Assembly (NCBI GenBank): GCA_021780585.1 | Contig: JAJXYM010000002.1 | Span: 1-12,493 of the forward strand | Direction of reading: 5' to 3' | Length of the DNA stretch: 12,493 nucleotides | DNA from: Deltaproteobacteria bacterium | GTDB taxonomy: Bacteria > Desulfobacterota > Binatia > Binatales > Binataceae | Shown here: positions 7,941 through 12,493 of the stretch, in pieces | Position numbering within the stretch: the stretch's first letter is position 1 | Layout: every line of letters begins with the position of its first letter | Notes under the pieces: model-generated | Told to the model about the DNA's origin: nothing | Databases searched by the model: none | Seen by the model: the letters and a program-made list of their open reading frames with translations, nothing else | Program-made: the position numbers and the translations under genes

Positions 7941-7958
7941 TTTCCATTATTATGGAAA
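7941..7958. promoter_or_regulatory. Operator-like palindrome over the start codon of the XRE regulator
   Basis: TTTCCAT-TATT-ATGGAAA is a perfect 7-bp inverted repeat in an AT-rich island of an otherwise very GC-rich region. It begins right after the -10 box, covers the expected transcription start and includes the ATG of the downstream repressor. That placement fits autorepression by the XRE-cupin protein. I saw no second copy in the window. Confidence 0.6.
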
Positions 7959-8545
7959 TTGCGGCGTCGGACCTGAGCCGTCGTATCGCCGAGCGCGTGC
8001 GCGAATTGCGCGGCGCGCGACGCTTCTCGCTCGACGCCCTGGCCGGCAAGAGCGGCGTGAGCCGTTCAATGATCTCGCTCATCGAGCGCGGTGAATGCAG
8101 CCCCACCGCGGTGGTGCTGGAGAAGCTGGCCACAGGATTGGGCGTGACGCTGGCCTCGCTGTTCGACGCCGTCGCGAGCCAGTCGGTCAGCGGCCCGATC
8201 GCGCGGCGCGCCGAACAGCCGCAATGGCAAGACCCGGCCTCTGGCTACTTGCGGCGCAACGTCTCTCCGCCGGGCGTGGCGCAGCCGATGCGGATCGTCG
8301 AGGTGCATTTTCCGCCCGGCGGGCGCGTGGCTTTCGAAACCGGCGCGCGCGCCCGGCCCGTATACCAGCAGGTGTGGGTGCTCGAAGGCGCAATCGACGT
8401 CACGCTCGGCGTGGAGCATCATCGGTTGCGCGAAGGCGATTGTCTGGCCATGGAGCTCGACCGCCCGACGATGTTCCACAACCCGACGCGGAAAACCACG
8501 CGCTATGCGGTGGTGATCGCGTCCGAAACTCCGTTGAAACAATGA
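7952..8545 (+). CDS. XRE-family transcriptional regulator with C-terminal cupin domain
   Basis: A 197-residue DNA-binding regulator. Residues 8-72 are an XRE helix-turn-helix (RIAERVRELRGARRFSLDAL, then the recognition region KSGVSRSMISLIERGECSP). Residues about 112-192 form a double-stranded beta-helix cupin (VEVHFPPGGRVAFETG, QQVWVLEGAIDVTLG, LREGDCLAMELDRP, FHNPT) that presumably senses a small ligand. The usual cupin HxH metal ligands are replaced (PVYQQ), so metal binding is unlikely. The only usable start is the ATG at 7952, because TAA at 7937 closes the frame. Its stop overlaps the GNAT start (ATGA), indicating translational coupling. The likely job is to repress itself and the acetyltransferase through the palindrome at its start codon, with relief by a ligand. 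The ligand cannot be read from the sequence. Confidence 0.9.
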   Translation: MEIAASDLSRRIAERVRELRGARRFSLDALAGKSGVSRSMISLIERGECSPTAVVLEKLATGLGVTLASLFDAVASQSVSGPIARRAEQPQWQDPASGYLRRNVSPPGVAQPMRIVEVHFPPGGRVAFETGARARPVYQQVWVLEGAIDVTLGVEHHRLREGDCLAMELDRPTMFHNPTRKTTRYAVVIASETPLKQ

Positions 8546-9072
8546 GCATGAACGCCTGGTCCTTGCGACGCCTGCACGCGGTCGACGCCACGCAAATCGG
8601 CGAACTCGCCGAGGTATTGATCGACTGCGTCGACGGCGGGGCGGGGGTTAGCTTCATGCACCCGCTGTCGCGCGATCGCGCCGTGGCGTTCTGGTGTCGC
8701 GTCGCGCGGGGCGTGGCGGCCGGCGAACGCGCCCTGCTGGTCGCTGAGGATGCCCAGGGTATTTGCGGAACCGTGCAGTTGACCTTGGAGCAACCCGAAA
8801 ATCAACCGCACCGCGCCGATCTGTCGAAAATGCTGGTCCATCGCCGCGCCCGCCGCCAGGGATTGGGAGCGGCGCTGATGCGCACCGCAGAAGCCGCGGC
8901 GCGCGAATGCGGCAAGACGCTGCTGGTGCTCGACACGGTCACCGGCGGCGACGCCGAGCGTCTATACCAGCGCCTGGGCTGGGTGCGTGTCGGCGCGATC
9001 CCCGGCTATTCCCTGATGCCGCGCGGCGGGTTGTGTGACGCGACGATTTTCTACCGCGACCTCGGCGGTTGA
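8542..9072 (+). CDS. GNAT N-acetyltransferase resembling tabtoxin-resistance protein Ttr
   Basis: A predicted cytoplasmic acetyl-CoA-dependent acetyltransferase of 176 residues. Motif A is visible as RRQGLGA (104-110, the RxxGxG pyrophosphate loop), preceded by the strand ADLSKMLVH and followed by LLVLDTVTGGDAERLYQRLGW (motif B region). Several blocks match, from memory, the Pseudomonas syringae Ttr protein: VDGGAGVSFM (30-39), the AEDAQGICGTVQL strand, and the ending RVGAIPGYSLMPRGGLCDAT. Ttr acetylates the toxin tabtoxinine-beta-lactam; here the substrate is unknown and the match shows only the subfamily. The start ATG at 8542 overlaps the regulator's TGA; an in-frame ATG at 8548 is the alternative. 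The reading frame runs open far upstream inside the regulator gene, but that extension is non-coding in character. Confidence 0.87.
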   Translation: MSMNAWSLRRLHAVDATQIGELAEVLIDCVDGGAGVSFMHPLSRDRAVAFWCRVARGVAAGERALLVAEDAQGICGTVQLTLEQPENQPHRADLSKMLVHRRARRQGLGAALMRTAEAAARECGKTLLVLDTVTGGDAERLYQRLGWVRVGAIPGYSLMPRGGLCDATIFYRDLGG

Positions 9073-9138
9073 TTCGATCGTCGCATCAGATGGCGCGCAT
9101 TTCAGCGATCGCACCCGCGTGTCGGAGACGCCGCGCCC

Positions 9139-9167
9139 TTGCCCGAACGGCCCGTCCGGCGTATGGT
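9139..9167 (+). promoter_or_regulatory. Predicted promoter of the universal stress protein gene
   Basis: TTGCCC (9139-9144), 17 bp, then TATGGT (9162-9167). The -10 box ends 7 nt before the GTG at 9175, matching the near-leaderless spacing seen at aroG and hsp20. An ATG at 9163, four codons earlier and in frame, would lie inside the -10 box and is therefore less likely as the start. Confidence 0.45.
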
Positions 9168-9174
9168 TCGCAGC

Positions 9175-9713
9175 GTGCCCACCTTCACCAAAATTGTCGC
9201 CGCCACCGACTTTCCGACGATTCGAACTACGCCCTCGGCTACGCCCAGGAGCTGGCGCGGCGCTTCGGCGCCGAGATGATTGTGGTGCATGTCGATCAGC
9301 CGCTCGCGCCCGTCATGATCAGCGAACTCAGCCCCGGCCTCGACGTCGGCGCGATGAACCGGATCGCCGAGGAGCAGCGTCTGCTCGCGTTGCGCGAACT
9401 CGATCAGACCACCGCGCGGCTGCGCGAAAGCGGACTCAAGGTGCGCAGCCTGCTGCGCGTCGGCGCGCCGTTCCTCGAAATCATCAACGCGGCCCATACC
9501 GAAGGCGCCGATCTGATCGTCGTCGGCACCCACGGCCGCACCGGCCTCGCGCACGTCCTGATGGGCAGCGTGGCCGAACGGGTGGTCAACAAGGCCCATT
9601 GCGCGGTGCTCACCGTGCGCCATCCCGATCGCAAGTTCCGCCATCCGCTGGACAAGCCGGAAAAGCCCGAGCGCGCCGACAAGTCCGACAAGCCGGACAA
9701 GACTTCCAAGTAG
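9175..9713 (+). pseudogene. Universal stress protein (UspA family) with a one-base frameshift near the N-terminus
   Basis: A Usp nucleotide-binding protein. The first strand (PTFTKIVAATDF) is read from GTG 9175, but the rest (SDDSNYALGYAQELARRFGA onward) is one base back, beginning at 9213. Reading GAC TTT TCC GAC instead of the actual GAC TTT CCG ACG would rejoin the two parts, so one T is missing from the run at 9211-9213. The repaired protein would be about 179 residues. The ATP-binding signature G-2x-G-9x-G-S is intact (GTHGRTGLAHVLMGS). An uninterrupted reading from 9069 exists but replaces the conserved first strand with unrelated Arg-rich residues. The C-terminal 20 residues are a [DE][KR]x triplet tail encoded by a tandem repeat. 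A recent mutation, a sequencing error or recoding could each explain the shift. Its own promoter lies 102 bp or less after the GNAT gene. Confidence 0.85.
9651..9704 (+). repeat. Six degenerate 9-bp tandem units in the usp 3' end
   Basis: The units are gacaagccg, gaaaagccc, gagcgcgcc, gacaagtcc, gacaagccg and gacaagact. They encode DKP EKP ERA DKS DKP DKT, a tail of alternating acidic and basic residues just before the stop. The 9-bp period keeps the frame whatever the copy number, so the tail could lengthen or shorten without harm. It lies outside the Usp fold. Confidence 0.7.
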
Positions 9714-9741
9714 CGAGGCGTTTGCCCGCGCCTGAATTGAG

Positions 9742-9771
9742 GCGCGCCGCCGCGTTATCGTGACGGCGCGC
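9742..9771. terminator. GC hairpin between convergent usp and crotonase genes
   Basis: GCGCGCCG (9742-9749) and CGGCGCGC (9764-9771) are perfect 8-bp inverted arms with a 14-nt loop, in the gap between two stop codons. No T-run follows on either strand, so it is not a classic intrinsic terminator. Its position suits a bidirectional, factor-assisted one. Confidence 0.35.
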
Positions 9772-9779
9772 GCCGCGGT

Positions 9780-10595
9780 CTACTTGCCCGTGAAGCGTGG
9801 CGCGCGCTTCTCGGTGAACGCCTTGATCCCTTCTTTGAAATCCTCCGACCGCGTCATCAGGACGGCAGTGCGATCCTCGTCGGCGCAGGCCGCCGTCAGG
9901 TCCGTGAACAGATGCTCATAGACCATGCGCTTGGCGTGGCCGACGCCAAGCGGCGAGCATTGCGTGGCGATTTCAGTGGCCAGCGCCCGCGCCGCCGGCA
10001 TCAATTCCTCGTGCGGCACGACCTTGCTCACCAATCCGATCCGGTAGGCTTCGGCGCCATCGATCAGCTTGCCGGTCACGGCGATTTCGACCGCGTTGGC
10101 GAGACCGACGATCCGCGGCAGCAGCCAGCTTGCGCCCAGCTCGATCGCCAACCCCCGGCGCGGGAAAATCGTGCCCATCCGGGCCCGCTCGGAGGCGATT
10201 CGGATATCGAAATGGAGCGCGTGCGCGAAACCCATCCCGACGCAGGCGCCGTTGATCGCGCCGATCACCGGCTTTTTCATCGCCAGCAGCCAGGCGAAGC
10301 GGCCGCGGAAATTCGGATTCAGGCTCTGGCCGCCGCGTCCTTCCGCCAGTTCGTCGCCCAATCCGGATTCAGAAGCGATTTTGGTCAGCGCGGCCATATC
10401 GAGGCCGGCGCAAAACGCCTTGCCCGCGCCGGTCACCACGATCGCGCCGATTTCCGGATCGGCCTCCGCGTCCGTCATCGCGGCGCGCAATTCATGCTCG
10501 AGTTGCGCCCGCCATGCGTTCATCCGCTCGGGGCGATTGAGCGTGACCGTCGCGACCCGATCGGCTTTTTCGTAAATGATGTCGGTGAAATTCAT
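9780..10595 (-). CDS. Crotonase-fold protein (enoyl-CoA hydratase/isomerase family)
   Basis: A predicted acyl-CoA-processing enzyme of 271 residues, the usual family length. Crotonase landmarks are VATVTLNRPERMNAW (14-28), the oxyanion-hole segments GAGKAFCAGLDM (56-67) and INGACVGMG (114-122), then FPRRGLAIELGASWLLPRIVG (144-164) and the C-terminal EDFKEGIKAFTEKRAPRF. Aligned by eye to rat hydratase, the two catalytic glutamates (144 and 164) are replaced by Ala124 and Phe144. Glu152 lies where PaaG-type isomerases have their acid (GLVPDGG). It may therefore be an isomerase or another crotonase; the substrate is unknown. I chose the ATG at 10595 because a strong AAGGAG precedes it by five bases. 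A start at 10661 would add 22 residues outside the fold and overlap the promoter. Confidence 0.88.
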   Translation of the reverse strand: MNFTDIIYEKADRVATVTLNRPERMNAWRAQLEHELRAAMTDAEADPEIGAIVVTGAGKAFCAGLDMAALTKIASESGLGDELAEGRGGQSLNPNFRGRFAWLLAMKKPVIGAINGACVGMGFAHALHFDIRIASERARMGTIFPRRGLAIELGASWLLPRIVGLANAVEIAVTGKLIDGAEAYRIGLVSKVVPHEELMPAARALATEIATQCSPLGVGHAKRMVYEHLFTDLTAACADEDRTAVLMTRSEDFKEGIKAFTEKRAPRFTGK

Positions 10596-10600
10596 CGTCG

Positions 10601-10625
10601 CTCCTTGGGCGCCCCGCTCGGCGCC
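10601..10625 (-). promoter_or_regulatory. Strong Shine-Dalgarno with an adjacent hairpin before the crotonase gene
   Basis: AAGGAG (10606-10601) fixes the start at 10595. One base upstream ends an inverted repeat GGCGCC-N6-GGCGCC (10625-10608), which would form a 6-bp hairpin in the leader next to the ribosome site and could affect initiation. The SD is well supported; a regulatory role for the hairpin is inference. Confidence 0.5.
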
Positions 10626-10651
10626 GTGCGTGGACCATGGCTGTGGCGGCA

Positions 10652-10680
10652 AATCTAACATCGCTCGCGCCGGGCCGGAA
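10652..10680 (-). promoter_or_regulatory. Possible promoter of the crotonase gene
   Basis: Minus-strand TTCCGG (10680-10675), 17 bp, TAGATT (10657-10652). It would give a leader of about 50 nt carrying the hairpin and SD, unlike the near-leaderless starts nearby. The -35 match is partial. Confidence 0.35.
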
Positions 10681-10694
10681 ACCCGGCTTTTCTT
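10669..10694 (+). terminator. Terminator-like hairpin upstream of ggt
   Basis: GCCGGG (10669-10674), a 7-nt loop, CCCGGC (10682-10687), then TTTTCTT: the form of a short intrinsic terminator on the plus strand. No plus-strand gene ends just before it, so it may block stray transcription entering ggt, or attenuate a longer ggt leader. It overlaps the expected -35 zone of ggt. Confidence 0.35.
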
Positions 10695-10710
10695 GAGCCG
10701 CGGGCGCTGT

Positions 10711-10716
10711 TAGTTA
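10711..10716 (+). promoter_or_regulatory. Possible -10 box of ggt
   Basis: TAGTTA ends 7 nt before the ATG at 10724, the same spacing as at the other near-leaderless starts in this window. The upstream -35 region is only T-rich (TTTTCT at 10688-10693, 17-bp spacing), so support rests mainly on the shared pattern and the lack of an SD. Confidence 0.25.
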
Positions 10717-10723
10717 CATCGGG

Positions 10724-12418
10724 ATGCCGACGATACCGAGCTCCGCGCCAATCGCGCCCGGGCGCCGCGTGCGCGTCTTCATCTTCGTCTTTCTAATCGT
10801 CGCGATGAGCCTCCGCGGCGCGCGGATCGCCGTCGCCGCGACCGCCCCGCATGAGATGGTCGTGGCGGAGAGCGAGCCCGCGGCGCGCGCCGGCCTCGAA
10901 ATTCTGCGCCAGGGCGGCAACGCGATCGACGCCGCGGTCGCAACTTCGCTGGCGCTGGGCGTCACCAACGCCAGCTCATGCGGCCTCGGCGGCGGCGGCT
11001 TCATGCTGATTTATTGGGCCAAAACCCAAAAGCTCTACGCGCTCGACTATCGCGAGGTCGCGCCCGCGGCCGCCCGTCCCGATATGTATATGCGCGACGG
11101 CAAACCCGACGAGCAACTGGCGCGCACCGGAGCGCTCGCGGTCGCCGTGCCGGGCGAACCAGCCGGGCTTGACGCCGCGCTGCGCCGCTTCGGCACGATG
11201 AAGTTTTCCCAGCTCGCCGCGCCCGCGATCAAACTGGCGCGCGCCGGCTTTCCGCTCAACCCGCATATGGCGCGGGAACTTATGCTGGTCGCGCCGATCA
11301 TCGGCCAGGACGCCGGTTTCCACGCAATCTATTTCAATCCCGACGGCACGCCGCGCCACGCCGGCGCGATTCTGCATAATCCCAACCTGGCCGCGCTGAT
11401 CGAAAGCCTCGGCGATGCTCCAGCGGAACGCTTCTATCACGGCGCCATCGCCGCGAAGATCGCCGACTTCGTCAAGCAGCGCGGCGGCATCCTGACCGCG
11501 GAAGATCTCGCCAGCTACCGCCCCCTATGGCGCGATCCGATCCATCTTCCATACGACGGCTATGACGTCTATACGATGCCGCCGCCATCGTCGGCAGGAG
11601 TCGTGCTGGAAATTCTCGGGATGCTCTCGAACAGCAACCTCGCCGGCCTCGGCGCCGATTCGCCCGCCTATCTGGCGCGGCTGATCGAAGTGATGCGCCA
11701 GGGCTTTATTGACCGCGCCCAGTATGCCGATCCCGGGTTCGTCAAGGTGCCGCTCGCAACGCTGCTGTCGCCGGAACATATTGCGCAGGCGCGCGACCGC
11801 GCGCTGCATCACGCGCCCGCGCCGCCGGTCGCCGCGGCGCACGATCACGGCACTTCGAATTTCGCTGTCGCCGATCGCTTCGGCAATGTCGTCGAAGTCA
11901 CCACCACGGTCAACACGATCTTCGGCGCCAAGCTGATGGTGGAATCGATGGGACTGGTGCTGAACGACGAGATGGACGATTTTGGCGTCGCGCCAGGCGT
12001 ACCCAACGCCTTCAGGCTGGTTGGCGAGGAAAACAACGAGGTCGCGCCCGGCAAGCGCCCGCTCTCCAGCATGTCGCCGCTGATCGCCCTCAAGGACGGG
12101 CGGCCGGCGCTCGCGGCCGGCGGTTCCGGCGGGCCGACGATTATCAGCGGCGTCGCCCAGGTGACGATCGATTCGTTCGCCTTCCATCTGGAGCCCGAGA
12201 CCGCCGTGCGCCTCCCGCGGGTCCACCAGCAGGCCCAGCCCGATATTGTCTTTGTCGAGCAGGAGCTGCCTTTTCATACCCGCGACGAACTGACCGCGAT
12301 GGGCTACCATCTGAAAATCGTGCCGGAACTCGGCGCCATCAGCGCGATCCGGATTCGACCCGGCGAATTGCGCGGCGCTTTCGATCCGCTCAAGGGCGGC
12401 GGCGCCGTCGGCGACTGA
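10724..12418 (+). CDS. ggt: Gamma-glutamyltransferase, exported, self-processing
   Basis: Cleaves gamma-glutamyl bonds, for example in glutathione, by hydrolysis or transfer to amino acids or peptides; predicted periplasmic. The 564 residues begin with a signal peptide: basic GRR at 13-15, hydrophobic VRVFIFVFLIVAM and cleavage probably near AVAAT (36-40). The mature part starts EMVVAESEPAARAGLEILRQGGNAIDAA. GLGGGGFML (87-95) and Arg110 of DYREVAP (substrate carboxylate binding) are present. Self-cleavage is expected before Thr377 in GTSNFAVAD, giving large and small chains with Thr377 as nucleophile. The small chain retains LNDEMDDF, PLSSMSP (446-452) and AGGSGGPT (465-472), so every key residue I can check is there. 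No good SD precedes the ATG. It diverges from the crotonase gene across 128 bp; no functional link is visible. Confidence 0.94.
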   Translation: MPTIPSSAPIAPGRRVRVFIFVFLIVAMSLRGARIAVAATAPHEMVVAESEPAARAGLEILRQGGNAIDAAVATSLALGVTNASSCGLGGGGFMLIYWAKTQKLYALDYREVAPAAARPDMYMRDGKPDEQLARTGALAVAVPGEPAGLDAALRRFGTMKFSQLAAPAIKLARAGFPLNPHMARELMLVAPIIGQDAGFHAIYFNPDGTPRHAGAILHNPNLAALIESLGDAPAERFYHGAIAAKIADFVKQRGGILTAEDLASYRPLWRDPIHLPYDGYDVYTMPPPSSAGVVLEILGMLSNSNLAGLGADSPAYLARLIEVMRQGFIDRAQYADPGFVKVPLATLLSPEHIAQARDRALHHAPAPPVAAAHDHGTSNFAVADRFGNVVEVTTTVNTIFGAKLMVESMGLVLNDEMDDFGVAPGVPNAFRLVGEENNEVAPGKRPLSSMSPLIALKDGRPALAAGGSGGPTIISGVAQVTIDSFAFHLEPETAVRLPRVHQQAQPDIVFVEQELPFHTRDELTAMGYHLKIVPELGAISAIRIRPGELRGAFDPLKGGGAVGD

Positions 12419-12431
12419 AAATTCCGTCGGC

Positions 12432-12460
12432 TTCGCCTCCGCGCCGCCGGACGTTAGACT
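12432..12460 (+). promoter_or_regulatory. Possible promoter at the right edge
   Basis: TTCGCC (12432-12437), 17 bp, TAGACT (12455-12460). The -10 box ends 8 nt before a GTG that opens a frame to the window end. The -35 match is weak; the call leans on the shared layout with aroG, hsp20 and usp. Confidence 0.3.
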
Positions 12461-12468
12461 TTCGTCGC

Positions 12469-12493
12469 GTGCATCCGCAGGCTCACAACGTCG
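12469..12493 (+). CDS. Possible start of the next gene (partial)
   Basis: A GTG followed by seven open codons (HPQAHNV) reaches the window edge. Only its distance from the TAGACT box and the position after ggt support it; no family can be assigned from eight residues. Confidence 0.25.

Noticed and set aside
8095..8541. Upstream extension of the GNAT frame into the regulator gene
   Set aside because: It overlaps the HTH/cupin coding sequence, is Arg-rich, and the ATGA junction gives a natural start.
9069..9174. Start of usp at 9069
   Set aside because: It would replace the conserved first Usp strand, which is present in another frame from 9175, and would begin inside the GNAT stop region.
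9205..9225. Programmed -1 frameshift site in usp
   Set aside because: The sequence around TTT at 9211 does not form a standard slippery heptamer and I see no convincing downstream pseudoknot.
9102..9644. 180-codon minus-strand frame opposite usp
   Set aside because: The plus strand carries an unmistakable Usp signature.
1..12493. Mobile elements, CRISPR, tRNA or rRNA
   Set aside because: I looked for transposase motifs, terminal inverted repeats, regularly spaced repeats and cloverleaf sequences and saw none.

Overview
The window reads as ordinary chromosome of a GC-rich Gram-negative bacterium. From about 2,200 onward it is very GC-rich, with strong G/C preference at third codon positions, long antisense shadow ORFs and tight gene packing. 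A gamma-glutamyltransferase with an export signal fits a periplasm. The first ~800 bases are clearly less GC-rich (roughly half G+C by eye). I cannot name the lineage; a soil-type phylum such as Desulfobacterota/Binatota-like or Acidobacteriota is only a guess. I see no tRNA, rRNA, CRISPR array, transposase or attachment site.

Layout. (1) 1-2228 is the accessory-looking part: a membrane-anchored protein of unknown function whose reading frame runs off the left edge, then a polytopic membrane protein that looks like the C-terminal portion of a longer GT-C-like/YfhO-like protein. (2) 2299-3345 is a class I-alpha DAHP synthase, first step of the shikimate pathway. (3) On the minus strand, 7823 down to 3355, lie a small heat-shock protein (Hsp20), a Lon-like S16 protease with an AAA_32-type N-terminal region, and nicotinate phosphoribosyltransferase (NAD salvage). 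The first two form a plausible proteostasis pair. (4) 7952-9072 on the plus strand is a translationally coupled pair: an XRE-cupin repressor and a GNAT acetyltransferase resembling the tabtoxin-resistance (Ttr) branch. A near-perfect operator palindrome lies between the repressor's -10 box and its own start codon. (5) 9175-9713 is a universal stress protein gene with a one-base frameshift and a 9-bp tandem repeat coding its tail. (6) 9780-10595 (minus) is a crotonase-fold protein, and 10724-12418 (plus) is an exported gamma-glutamyltransferase. They are divergent, sharing a 128-bp intergenic region. (7) A possible new start codon appears at the right edge.

The most interesting cross-cutting signal is in how these genes start. 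For aroG, hsp20, the XRE regulator, usp, ggt (weaker) and the right-edge gene, a -10-like hexamer ends only 6-11 nt before the start codon and no convincing Shine-Dalgarno fits between. The crotonase and pncB genes instead have clear SD sequences and longer leaders. This suggests much transcription here is leaderless or nearly so. Other leads are the Lon-like protease whose P-loop position has lost the glycines and lysine, the usp frameshift, and a crotonase lacking both classical hydratase glutamates. I did not find a clearly new multi-gene system.
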